DNA of 31,662 nt from an uncultured Oscillospiraceae bacterium (GCA_910587785.1 CAJUOA010000026.1:1-31662), one strand, 5' to 3'; numbered from the stretch's first letter, positions 7,129 through 14,959 are shown. The notes: generated by a model from the sequence alone, not told the origin. Numbers and translations are program-made.

Positions 7129-8916
7129 TTATTCGGCTCCATCTGTTTCTACGTCTACTTCGTACACGTCGTAAACTTCATCGGATTTAGGCTTTAGCCT
7201 TGTGGATAGAAATCGCTCAATGTCAAAAGCGTTTTTCTTATCGTAGTCGGACAGATATTTATAGAGCGGGTGCTTGGTGATGTCGTATTTGTTGGACAAA
7301 AACGGCCTCACACCCCGCAGCTGAAGGATGCACTTGCCTCCGTCCAGAACGGCCAGTTCATCCACGTCCATGAGTGCCTTGCCCAATTTCTGATAATTGA
7401 GCGAGTGGGAGGTCTCCCGCCCACGGCTCTCACCTGTGTTGTAGGTGTCAATCGTTTCCTTCCCTAGGGCGGCGGACAGCTCTTTCAGTGTTGTCGGCTC
7501 CTTGCCGCCCAGAAAGATAGAACAGTCGCAGTTGCCGATAATCGTGTCGGCGTTGTCCTTGTATAAGGCTTTGAGCTGGCTCTGCGCCTGCAAAACCAGA
7601 CAGGCGGAGATTTCCCGGCTGCGGATGGTAGCCATGAGCTTTTCCAGCTTTGGTATCTGCCCTATGTTGGCGCACTCGTCAATCAGACAGCGCACATGGA
7701 CCGGCAGACGGCCTCCATACACATCGTCCGCTTTCTCACAGAGAAGGTTGAACAGCTGTGTATACGCCATGGAAATCAAAAAGTTAAAGCTGTCATCCGT
7801 GTCGCTCATAATGAGGAACAAGGCGGTTTTTCGGTCGCCCAGGGTGTCCAGCTCCAGCTCGTCATAGGCCGTAACCTCCCGCAGCTCCGCAATGTCAAAG
7901 GGGGCCAGCCGTGCGCCGCAGCTCACAAGGATGCTCTTGGCGGTCTTGCCAGCGCTTAACTTGAATTTTTTATACTGGCGCACAGCAAAGTGGTCCGGGG
8001 ACTTTTCCTCCAGTTCGTCAAACATCAGGTCAACGCTGTTTTTGAACTCTTCATCATCCTCCCGGACCTCCATGGAATTGATGAACTCCACCAGCGTGGA
8101 GAAGTTCTGTTCCTCTTCCGGAGCCTCGTAGTGGATGTAGCCAATCAGCGCCGTGTAAAGCAGCGTTTCGGCTTTGTTCCAAAATGGGTCCCCGCCCTGC
8201 CCCTCTCCTTTCGTGTTGGCAATCAGGGTCGTTACCAGCTTCAAAATGTCCTTTTCGTCATGGATATAGGCAAAAGGGTTATATTTCATAGACTTTTTGA
8301 AGTTAATGGTATTCAGTACCTTGATGCGGTAGCCCTTGCGTTGCAGCATCTTTCCTGTTTCAATTATCAGTGTGCCTTTCGGGTCTGTGACAACAAAAGA
8401 AACCGGATAAGTTTTTGATGTGCATTGCATGAGGTTGGGCTTCAACCAGAAGCGAGTCTTGCCGCTGCCGGAACCGCCCACGATCAGCACGTTTTTGTTC
8501 CGGGCCGTTTTGGGGTCCTTGGGACGGCTGTTCATTGTCAGGCTCTCGGTCTGGGTGAGAATGATGTTGTCCTCGAACTTCGGGGCCACATAGGGGGCGA
8601 TATCCTGGGCGTTGCCCCAGCGGGCTGTGCCGTACTCCGCCCCCTGCCGGTACTTCCTGGCGTTCTTGCCCTTCATGCAGACGGCAAAGCGCAGACCCAC
8701 ACCGCAGGCGATACCCACCAGCAGATCGACCGGGTGAAAGCTGGGAGCGGCGCTCTGAAACGCCAGCACCAGCCCGTCCATAATGCGAAGCAGCTTATCC
8801 GCCAGACTGACGCCGGGGGCCAGCCGCCACGCCTGTCCCAGTTTGGTGGCGTAGAGACCCAGGATGGCATACGGAAGATTGGGAATGATGAGTTTTTTCA
8901 GATTGACCTGTTTCAC
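7129..8916 (-). CDS. virD4: VirD4-like type IV coupling protein (CD1115 type)
   Basis: Membrane-anchored ATPase that brings the relaxase-DNA complex to the conjugation channel. The 595-residue product has N-terminal hydrophobic segments (about 10-28 and 63-80), the conserved GAEYGTARWG segment near residue 92, Walker A GGSGSGKT at 147-154 and Walker B in CLIDECANIGQ in the C-terminal half, followed by an ISACLVLQAQSQLK sensor region. Length and motif order match full-length members. It starts with a GTG whose GTGA overlaps the PcfB stop by 4 bp, implying coupled translation. The T4CP/PcfB pair is a constant unit of these ICEs. No truncation or missing residue seen. Confidence 0.96.
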   Translation of the reverse strand: MKQVNLKKLIIPNLPYAILGLYATKLGQAWRLAPGVSLADKLLRIMDGLVLAFQSAAPSFHPVDLLVGIACGVGLRFAVCMKGKNARKYRQGAEYGTARWGNAQDIAPYVAPKFEDNIILTQTESLTMNSRPKDPKTARNKNVLIVGGSGSGKTRFWLKPNLMQCTSKTYPVSFVVTDPKGTLIIETGKMLQRKGYRIKVLNTINFKKSMKYNPFAYIHDEKDILKLVTTLIANTKGEGQGGDPFWNKAETLLYTALIGYIHYEAPEEEQNFSTLVEFINSMEVREDDEEFKNSVDLMFDELEEKSPDHFAVRQYKKFKLSAGKTAKSILVSCGARLAPFDIAELREVTAYDELELDTLGDRKTALFLIMSDTDDSFNFLISMAYTQLFNLLCEKADDVYGGRLPVHVRCLIDECANIGQIPKLEKLMATIRSREISACLVLQAQSQLKALYKDNADTIIGNCDCSIFLGGKEPTTLKELSAALGKETIDTYNTGESRGRETSHSLNYQKLGKALMDVDELAVLDGGKCILQLRGVRPFLSNKYDITKHPLYKYLSDYDKKNAFDIERFLSTRLKPKSDEVYDVYEVDVETDGAE

Positions 8917-9371
8917 CGCACCTGCTCCTTCCGTTTCTCCCGGTCAACAGTAGGCTTTTTCACCTGGGACCGGAACCGGGCCAGCTTTTGCAGCACAGAG
9001 GGCCGCTGTATCCTGCGGACCTTCTTCCCAGCATACTCCTGCATAGCGGCGGTGAGGGCGTCCGCATCACGGCTCTTGAAGAAAATCAGGAACCGGGGCG
9101 GGTCATTGGCCCTGTCCCGCTTGACGGCATAGTCCACGCCGTATTTCCGGGCGATACGCTCAAAGGCTCGAATACTGGGGTCTGTCAGCTCCACATTGGA
9201 CACGCCCTGATTTTGCCCAATGAGCTGCTTGACCGTCTGTTTCCCATGAGGGATGACATCCTGAGATTTGGCCGCTTTGCGATGGGCGAGATATGAGGCG
9301 ATCGCCGCCTTTATCATCCGCCCGGTGATTTTTGTGCCATTGATTGCCAGGGCCACAGTTTTATTTTCCAC
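8913..9371 (-). CDS. pcfB: PcfB family protein
   Basis: PcfB-family protein (DUF3801) of 152 residues, encoded just before the coupling protein in enterococcal pCF10-like and clostridial elements, where it works with the coupling protein and relaxase at the start of transfer. Recognisable segments: VALAINGTKITGRMIKAAIA near the N-terminus, HGKQTVKQLIGQNQGVSNVE, and FERIARKYGVDYAVKRD followed by PPRFLIFFKSRDADAL. The GTG at 9371 is the first conventional start, but its nearest ribosome site is only 2 bp away. Homologues usually begin MQEEVENKT. The same codons are present here, except that the ATG position (9383) is ATC, nine bases after AAAGGAG and just after an in-frame stop. Confidence 0.88.
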   Translation of the reverse strand: MENKTVALAINGTKITGRMIKAAIASYLAHRKAAKSQDVIPHGKQTVKQLIGQNQGVSNVELTDPSIRAFERIARKYGVDYAVKRDRANDPPRFLIFFKSRDADALTAAMQEYAGKKVRRIQRPSVLQKLARFRSQVKKPTVDREKRKEQVR

Positions 9372-9415
9372 TTCCTCCTGGATGGGCGATCACTCCTTTC
9401 AGCCAGGATGGGGCC

Positions 9416-9451
9416 GCGCCAGTGGGCTAGGGTGGGACCACCAGCTGGCGC
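9416..9451. repeat. Inverted repeat in the gap between the Toprim gene and pcfB
   Basis: Perfect 7-bp arms GCGCCAG and CTGGCGC, 22 bp apart, with a second nested pairing (GGTGG/CCACC on the minus strand). There is no T-run, so it is not a standard terminator. It lies in a 92-bp gap upstream of pcfB and could be an RNA structure or protein-binding site. Function unknown. Confidence 0.5.
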
Positions 9452-9475
9452 AGCAGATGTTTGTTCTGCATACCG

Positions 9476-10408
9476 TTATCTCTCCTGTCTCCGGCACTTC
9501 TGCCGGTGCTGTAAGTACTCGTTCCAGTCTTTCCCGCGGGGAGGGGGCTTGTAGGACACCACACAGCCCTGCCGGGTGTATTTGTCCTTCATCCGCTCCG
9601 CCGCCTCCTTTCCGGGGCCGTCAGCGTCCAGGCAAAGGAAAATGTACTTGATTTGAGGATTCTCCCGCAGATAGGTGTCCAGCGGACCCTCGTACAGACC
9701 GCAGAGGGCCACGGCGTTGTGGGTGGCATCCCGGTGGAGCGTGCAAAAGCTCATCAAGTCTATGGGGGCCTCAAAGACGTGTACCCGGTCAATGGTGCTG
9801 TCGCAGGGCAGGCGGAAACCGGTTTCCTTGTCGCTGCCGGGAACACCTGCCCGAAAAGATGCTCCGTTCAAGTCGTAGGTTCCCCGTTTGGCGGCGAATA
9901 CCGGTTTGTTATCAGCATCTTTGCCGACAAAGACGCAGTTGTGGCGTTCCGCCTCTTCGTACAGCAGACCGGCCTCCACAAAGCCCCGGATGACCGATGG
10001 TGCGATGCCTCGCTTTTTCAGGTAGGCCGTCACCCGCCGCTGGTCCTCATTGGCCGGTGGAAGAACAAACGGCACAGGCTCCAATGGGGCAGGCGGCGTT
10101 TTCTTCTGGACCGGCGCAGGTCTGGGTAAGGGTCTGTCGGGATGGTCCCTTGACCGGCCATTCCAGGCCAGCAGGAATTCGACTGCCTCCGGAAAACTCT
10201 TGCCCTCGAACCGCTGAAGAAAAGCAATGGCATCTCCGCCCTTTTTTTCGGAGTAACGGAACCAGACGCGCCGGTCCTTGATGCGCAGGCTGTCCATTTC
10301 CTTGGTGGTGTAGTAGCTGCCCACGCGCCGGACCTGATAGCCCAGGGAGGTCAGCAGATCGGGGAGGTCGGTGTTATTGGCATTAGCTAGGTCGTTGGCC
10401 GTAAAGAT
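9476..10408 (-). CDS. DUF3991/Toprim domain protein (primase-like)
   Basis: Primase-related protein of ICEs; it probably acts on ICE DNA during replication or after transfer. The N-terminal DUF3991-type region contains YYTTKEMDSLRIKDRRVWF and KKGGDAIAFLQRFEGKSFPEAV. After a Pro-rich linker (RPLPRPAPVQKKTPPAP) comes a Toprim-like half with VHVFEAPIDLMSF and FLCLDADGPGKEAAERM carrying the acidic residues. The first conventional start is a GTG at 10324. The conserved N-terminus (TANDLANA...DLPDLLTSLGYQVRRVG) is encoded upstream of it, in frame, back to an ATC at 10408, with AAGGAG eleven bases further up and an in-frame TGA at 10415-10417. I therefore extended the gene to 10408; either the start is non-standard or the 5' end is mutated. 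Confidence 0.8.
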   Translation of the reverse strand: MFTANDLANANNTDLPDLLTSLGYQVRRVGSYYTTKEMDSLRIKDRRVWFRYSEKKGGDAIAFLQRFEGKSFPEAVEFLLAWNGRSRDHPDRPLPRPAPVQKKTPPAPLEPVPFVLPPANEDQRRVTAYLKKRGIAPSVIRGFVEAGLLYEEAERHNCVFVGKDADNKPVFAAKRGTYDLNGASFRAGVPGSDKETGFRLPCDSTIDRVHVFEAPIDLMSFCTLHRDATHNAVALCGLYEGPLDTYLRENPQIKYIFLCLDADGPGKEAAERMKDKYTRQGCVVSYKPPPRGKDWNEYLQHRQKCRRQER

Positions 10409-10443
10409 ATACTCTCACGCTCCTTCCGGCCAGCCGCCAGCGG

Positions 10444-10797
10444 TCACTTCTTCCCGCAGCTCCGGCCCTGGCCCTTCACAGTCAGAATGCCGTCCAGGGT
10501 GGTGGCGGTGATGTGCAGCCGTTCGGCGGTGGCAATATCGTTTTTCATAGCCTCGGTGACAGTATCCCCACAGACTACCAGGACATGGGACCGGCGCAGG
10601 AGGTCCCGGCTCATGTCCAGGCCGTCCTTGTGTTCCTGGGGGACCCTGTCGTTCAGGATGGGGGCCAGCAGGAGCAGCGGACAGATGGGGGTGTACCCGG
10701 CGTCATAGACCTGACGGCAGTACCGCATGGCCTTTTCGCTGTTCTGGCAGGCGCTCCCGGTCCAGGGGGCGGTGACGTAGGCAAAGGGTCGCTTCAT
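10444..10797 (-). CDS. DUF4406/DUF7768-like small protein
   Basis: A 117-residue soluble protein with a nucleoside 2-deoxyribosyltransferase-like look. It begins FAYVTAPWTGS, followed by a helix with RYCRQVYDAGYTPICPLLLL, then DMSRDLLRRSHVLVVCGDTVTEAMKNDI, the order seen in DUF4406-type proteins common on phages and ICEs (domain name from memory). Enzyme activity is not established for this group. The ATG at 10797 has AAGGAG seven bases upstream and fits the family N-terminus better than the longer frame from 10827. It lies in the minus-strand run between the RepA-like gene and the Toprim gene, about 35 bp from the latter's apparent start region. Confidence 0.75.
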   Translation of the reverse strand: MKRPFAYVTAPWTGSACQNSEKAMRYCRQVYDAGYTPICPLLLLAPILNDRVPQEHKDGLDMSRDLLRRSHVLVVCGDTVTEAMKNDIATAERLHITATTLDGILTVKGQGRSCGKK

Positions 10798-10844
10798 GGT
10801 AATTCTCCTTCCGCTCATTTCGAGCATAAAAATAAGCGGCCCCG

Positions 10845-11738
10845 TCAGCCGCCGGTACTCATGTCGTGATTGACGAGCATGGTGTAGTGATTGTCCGTGG
10901 TGGAGGGTGCGTTGAACAGCGCCGCCAGGAGATAGGCCCTGGTGTTCCAGACGCGGGTGGTGTTCTCCCGGATGCCGTCAAGAACCTTCTCGATATGGGC
11001 GGATGTCAGTTGTTCAAACCGATGCTGGACATAAGCGGTGGGATACTCTGCGTCCCGGCCGATCTTCATGGTGGGGCTTTTGGACAGCGCCACCTCCAGC
11101 ATGATCTCCACGAACTCGTTGAGCTGTTCCCGGTTGCACTGGTCCGCAATCAGGTCATACTCGATCTGCTCCTCGATCTCAGCTCTCTTCTCCAAAATTT
11201 CCTTCATTCCTTCCACCGGGACGGCAGGCGTTTTCGGAGGGGCAGGGGGAGAGAATGAATGAGTTTTTGATCGCTGAGTAATTGATCTTTTCGTTTTTGA
11301 TTTCTTTATATTTAATTCCGGGCGGTTTTCCATATCCGGCTGAACCATATCCGGGTTTCCCGTATCTGGTAAAGCCGTATCCGGTGCGCCCGTATCTGGC
11401 GGCGTATAGGGGATATCATCCTCCGGCGCAGGCGGGTCCGGGGTCTGGGGGCGCTCGTAAATGACATACTCCGTGTCGGTGATGCGCCCATTGGCCCCCC
11501 GCAGCTGACGGCGGAGAATGTACCCAGCTCTCTCCAGCTCCTTGATGGTGTTCCCGATGGCCTCCACGCCCTCTTTGCAGATGGAGGCCAGTCCCCTCGT
11601 AGAGTAGTTCCAGTCATCGGGGAAGGACAGGAACATGGACAGCAGCCCCTTGGCTTTCAGCGACAGGGCGGTGTCCTTCAAGTGATAGTTGCTCATTACG
11701 GTGTAACCTTGTGTCCGTTCCACTCGGTAGACGGCCAT
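10845..11738 (-). CDS. RepA-like helix-turn-helix protein with DUF6017-type C-terminus
   Basis: A 297-residue DNA-binding protein resembling RepA_N-type replication initiators and other ICE helix-turn-helix proteins. The N-terminal winged-helix region (about 1-90) includes YTVMSNYHLKD, LSLKAKGLLSMFLSFPDDW and GVEAIGNTIKELERAGYI. A low-complexity linker with five PD[TM]xx pentapeptides (about residues 112-136) and a basic KKSKTKRSITQRSK stretch follows. The C-terminus (IEKVLDGIRENTTRVWNTRAYLLAALFNAP) is DUF6017-like (from memory). The ATG at 11738 has GAGGAAG ten bases upstream. In RepA_N plasmids the replication origin lies inside the repA coding sequence; the repeat array and AT-rich stretch here fit that layout, but replication activity is inferred. 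Confidence 0.78.
   Translation of the reverse strand: MAVYRVERTQGYTVMSNYHLKDTALSLKAKGLLSMFLSFPDDWNYSTRGLASICKEGVEAIGNTIKELERAGYILRRQLRGANGRITDTEYVIYERPQTPDPPAPEDDIPYTPPDTGAPDTALPDTGNPDMVQPDMENRPELNIKKSKTKRSITQRSKTHSFSPPAPPKTPAVPVEGMKEILEKRAEIEEQIEYDLIADQCNREQLNEFVEIMLEVALSKSPTMKIGRDAEYPTAYVQHRFEQLTSAHIEKVLDGIRENTTRVWNTRAYLLAALFNAPSTTDNHYTMLVNHDMSTGG
11331..11405. repeat. Five tandem 15-bp repeats inside the RepA-like gene
   Basis: Five contiguous 15-base units, each built on a C[AG]TATC[CT]GG core followed by a variable six-base part. They encode PD[TM]xx pentapeptides. The core is kept better at DNA level than the variable codons, and an AT-rich stretch (about 11270-11325) lies beside it. 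This is iteron-like in period and placement. Binding by the encoded protein is not shown. Confidence 0.7.
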
Positions 11739-11812
11739 ATCAGATCACTTCCTCAAACAAAAAATTTGGTCACTACTGTTTCGTCAGTTTCAAAAACCGT
11801 GTTCCCTCCTTG

Positions 11813-12388
11813 TCAATCTTGTTGCGGTGAAATCGTCAGCCTTGACGCAAGGCCGGGACTGCACTCGACTTCGTTGCCCCAGACATCCCAGCCGGGAGTT
11901 TCCTGCCGTGCGAACAGCTCTGCACGGGGAACATCCCCCATGAGCGCGACAATGCGTTCCCGAACTGCATCCGGCTTTTTGCTGTGCTGCTCTATCGGGG
12001 AGAGGATGACCTGATGGACGGCGGCGGACTGCCGTTTGGGACTGCCCCTGGTCGCCAGCAGGCAGATTTCAGCATTGGCCCTGGTCCAGTACCCCAGGCC
12101 CCAGAACAGGCCGGGAGATTTTCGGTTCTCCTTCACCCAGGTGAACGCCACAGTCTTATAGGCAAAGCCCCACGCCTCCGCAACCTCCAGCGCCTCTTTC
12201 AGCATGGGGAAGGTGGCCCATAAGAACAAAACACAGTCCTCTGCGGCAAGACTGGGTACTGGCAGGGCCTTGATGTCCTCCATACGCATGGTGGGATAGT
12301 GCTGTTCCGCAGAGCGGCCCTTTCCCTTATCAGACCATGCCCGGAACGCCCAGGGCGGGTCAGCCAGTATCACGCCGTACTTCTTCAC
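11813..12388 (-). CDS. MT-A70 family adenine-N6 DNA methyltransferase
   Basis: Methyltransferase of the MT-A70 family, 191 residues, expected to transfer a methyl group from SAM to adenine N6 in DNA. The catalytic DPPW motif is at residues 10-13 (ILADPPWAF). Downstream segments typical of the family include FLWATFPMLKEALEVAEAWGF, AFTWVKENRKSPGLFWGLGYW and ANAEICLLATRGSPKR. The C-terminus has HSKKPDAVRERIVALMGDVPRAELFARQ and ends WDVWGNE. The GTG start overlaps the upstream gene's stop in a GTGA, indicating coupling. Copies on ICEs are usually orphan methylases that may resist restriction or mark ICE DNA. No cognate nuclease nearby. Confidence 0.92.
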   Translation of the reverse strand: MKKYGVILADPPWAFRAWSDKGKGRSAEQHYPTMRMEDIKALPVPSLAAEDCVLFLWATFPMLKEALEVAEAWGFAYKTVAFTWVKENRKSPGLFWGLGYWTRANAEICLLATRGSPKRQSAAVHQVILSPIEQHSKKPDAVRERIVALMGDVPRAELFARQETPGWDVWGNEVECSPGLASRLTISPQQD

Positions 12389-12996
12389 CGGCGCTTCTTC
12401 TGCTGTATCTCCAGGGCAACACAGCCGTAACGGGCAATGAGCAGAGCATTGACGATCAGGCAGAAAGCCGTGGTGTCAATGACTTCTCCGTCCGCCAGAT
12501 CGGTGAGGGCGATGCCGTCTCCGTTGGCGTAGATGTCCCTCGCCGCCGACAGCAGTGTATAGCCGTGAGGTGAGATGCCTTTGGTGGTCGCATAGGAAAA
12601 CATGATGCCGTCCCGGTAAAAGCAGTTCGCCGTGCGGTTGGCGGTGTCTGGGTCGGCGGTGAGCAGATACATGGCGGCGAAGTAGGCCGGGGTATCTCGC
12701 CTGCGTTGAAAGCCCTCCCGCGCTTTCAGCGTCTCCATCCGCTGCCGGTGGCCCTCGTTCAGCCACAGGGAACCGTGGAAGAGCTGGACGGCGGTGCGCA
12801 GTTTGGCTCCCAGGCGGGGGTCGTGGGGAAAGCTGTCCAACAGAGCCTCTTCATAGCCGACAACTCCGGCCTCGATGCGCTCTGCCAGCCACGGACATAC
12901 CACATGGGCACAGCCCCTCTTTTTCCCCCTGTATTCGGTGCAAAATTTACATTCCACATCCTCCATCTTGTATTTGAAGTGAGTGGTTTGACTCAT
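12385..12996 (-). CDS. Conserved ICE hypothetical protein with a cysteine cluster
   Basis: A 203-residue protein I recognise as a recurrent but uncharacterised ICE gene; no function assigned. The N-terminus has C-x2-C-x9-C-x4-C spacing (ECKFCTEYRGKKRGCAHVVC), which could bind zinc. The middle is charged and helical (RQRMETLKAREGFQRRRDTPAYFAAMYLLTA). The C-terminal part is more hydrophobic (TTAFCLIVNALLIARYGCVALEI). The ATG at 12996 follows AAAGGAG at a rather long 13-bp spacing. It overlaps the MT-A70 gene start by 4 bp. It is the first gene after the parAB terminator, so a promoter may lie at 12997-13023, but I see no clear boxes. Confidence 0.75.
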   Translation of the reverse strand: MSQTTHFKYKMEDVECKFCTEYRGKKRGCAHVVCPWLAERIEAGVVGYEEALLDSFPHDPRLGAKLRTAVQLFHGSLWLNEGHRQRMETLKAREGFQRRRDTPAYFAAMYLLTADPDTANRTANCFYRDGIMFSYATTKGISPHGYTLLSAARDIYANGDGIALTDLADGEVIDTTAFCLIVNALLIARYGCVALEIQQKKRR

Positions 12997-13023
12997 GGAT
13001 TGGTTTGTACTCCTTTCCCGGAC

Positions 13024-13057
13024 ACAAAAAACGGACAGAGAAAATTCCCTGTCCGTT
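13024..13057 (-). terminator. Rho-independent terminator after the parA-parB fusion
   Basis: Perfect 9-bp stem AACGGACAG/CTGTCCGTT with a 10-base loop. On the minus strand it runs straight into TTTTTT, 26 bp after the fusion gene's stop. It separates the partition gene from the 12996-and-leftward transcription unit. Confidence 0.85.
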
Positions 13058-13082
13058 GGTAGTCCGATTTGAAATTGTGATG

Positions 13083-14786
13083 TTACCGCTCCTGACTGCG
13101 CTGCCGCTTTTTCATCCAGCCCTCCAGGAGATTGATGATGGTCTCTTCCATCTTCTTCGGCGTATAGGACCGGGGAAAATACTTGCGCAGGGTATCGCCG
13201 GTGAACACGATGCGTTCAACCTCCGGCTTTTTCTGCTCCGACATGACGGACAGCATGGTGTCCTCGTCCAGTTTCCCCTCCTGGCTCATTCTCTTCATCC
13301 GCTGGGCCTGGGAGAGGGAGGGAGTGGCCTGTTCACTCTCCATGGTCTCCACCAGAAGGGCCTGTTCCTCCGGTTTCAGATAGGATATCTCCACAGCAGG
13401 GGTCATGGCAATTTTCTTATCGTCCACCATCTTTTGCAACTCCGGGGACAACTCGGTCAGGCGAACATAGCGGCGCACCTGATCTTTGCTAATGCCAGCC
13501 TCATCCCCAACTTTCTCAACAGATAACTTCTGTGCAACTTGCGTAGAAGTTAAATCAGTCCGTGCGCCCTGCCGTTTGATGGCCTCCAGCTTCATTTTGA
13601 GGGCCTTTGCTTTTTCAATGGGGGAAATATTCTCCCGCTGGATATTGGTGTCCACCATAATAATGATGGCCTCATCCCGGTCCAAGTCTCGGACGATAAC
13701 CGGCATGGCATCCAGACCGGCCAGCTCACAGGCCCGTTTGCGCCGGTGTCCGGCTACCAGTTCATAACCGCCGTCCTCCCTAGGGCGGGCAATGGCAGGG
13801 GTGAGTATTCCCCGCGCCTTTACGCTGTCCAGAGTTTCCTTCATAATATCGTCATCATCCCGGACGGAAAAGGGATGGTCGGGGAAGGGGTGCAGTTCAG
13901 ACAGCGGTATAATCTGTACGCGCTCCAGAGTAGCGTCCTGGCGGCTTTCCTCCGTGGAAAACAGGTCATCTACCGATGCCAGCTCTATTTTTTCGCGCTG
14001 CTTTTCAATTTTCAACACCTCCTTCGTCAGGCTTTGATACGCAGCGGCCACTTTCCCGCTAGGGTCATGGGCAAAAATGCTCTTGCCCTCGGCGCTGATC
14101 TCCTTCGCCCGGACGGAGTGGGGGATTTCCGTAGAAAAGACCTTGATCTTACCGCCGTAAGTATCCCGCAGCAAGGATGCAGTTTCCTTAGCAAAATTCG
14201 TCCGGTTGTCCACCATTGCCAGCAGAATACCGTCGATCTGGAGTTTCGGATTGATCTGTCGCCGCACCTTGGCGATTGTTTGCAGCAGTTGCTCAAGACC
14301 TTTCGCCGGAAGATACTCTGCCTGGACAGGAATTATGACCCTGTTGGCTGCGGCCAGAGCGTTGACCGTCAGCATACCCAGGGACGGTTGGCAGTCCAGC
14401 AGGATATGGGTATACTGATTTTTCACCGTGTCCAGATACCGCCGCAGGGTGGTCTCTCTGCTCATGGCGTTCACCAGGGAGACCTCCATACCGGACAGCT
14501 GGATGTCGGCGGGTATAAGGTCGATGCCCTCCGGGTGGTGCAGAATGCCCTCGCCGGGGGTGATGGTCTGCTCGTTCAGCATCTTTCCCATCATGTCCGA
14601 GAGGGTGACTGGCAGGCGGTCCGGTTGGGGATGGCCCAGGCTGATGGTAAGACTGGCCTGGGGGTCGCAATCTACGACTAGCACCTTTTTCCCCGCCTGC
14701 GCAAGGCCAGCAGCCAGATTGACGCAGCTGGTCGTTTTGGTCACGCCGCCTTTCTGGTTCGCCAGGGCGATCACTTGTGCGTTCAT
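13083..14786 (-). CDS. ParA-ParB partition protein fusion
   Basis: One open frame of 567 codons joins a ParA ATPase to a ParB-type DNA-binding protein; in related ICEs these are two genes. The ParA half (about 1-258) has a deviant Walker A KGGVTKTT at 12-19 (KGGxGKT/S is usual), VVDCDPQASLTISLG, HILLDCQPSLG, and HSVRAKEISAEGKSI near its end. The ParB half (about 262-567) has IIPLSELHPFPDHPF, the CTP-binding GHRRKRACELAG box, TNIQRENISPIEKA and a helix-turn-helix in VGDEAGISKDQVRRYVRL. At the junction the frame crosses AAGGAGG (14018-14024), then eight bases later an ATT at 14007-14009, so ParB might also be made separately. The ATG at 14786 follows GGGAG. Role: maintenance or segregation of the ICE circle. 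Confidence 0.9.
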   Translation of the reverse strand: MNAQVIALANQKGGVTKTTSCVNLAAGLAQAGKKVLVVDCDPQASLTISLGHPQPDRLPVTLSDMMGKMLNEQTITPGEGILHHPEGIDLIPADIQLSGMEVSLVNAMSRETTLRRYLDTVKNQYTHILLDCQPSLGMLTVNALAAANRVIIPVQAEYLPAKGLEQLLQTIAKVRRQINPKLQIDGILLAMVDNRTNFAKETASLLRDTYGGKIKVFSTEIPHSVRAKEISAEGKSIFAHDPSGKVAAAYQSLTKEVLKIEKQREKIELASVDDLFSTEESRQDATLERVQIIPLSELHPFPDHPFSVRDDDDIMKETLDSVKARGILTPAIARPREDGGYELVAGHRRKRACELAGLDAMPVIVRDLDRDEAIIIMVDTNIQRENISPIEKAKALKMKLEAIKRQGARTDLTSTQVAQKLSVEKVGDEAGISKDQVRRYVRLTELSPELQKMVDDKKIAMTPAVEISYLKPEEQALLVETMESEQATPSLSQAQRMKRMSQEGKLDEDTMLSVMSEQKKPEVERIVFTGDTLRKYFPRSYTPKKMEETIINLLEGWMKKRQRSQER

Positions 14787-14959
14787 GTTTGTTCACTCCC
14801 ATACTTTAACTGTGCTTTTGCAAATGGGGTCGAAAAAAGGGAAAACACAACGAAACTTGCGTTCTCCCTCGAAAACAATATGCTTTTGTCGAATATGGGG
14901 GGATTTCATCATCGTCGTCCACATCGGGTGCTTTTGAGAGCCAATCGCCGCAATCCCGC

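Noticed and set aside
14810..14950. parS-like centromere upstream of the partition gene
   Set aside because: Several TCGAA-containing segments occur, but they are neither regularly spaced nor clear inverted repeats.
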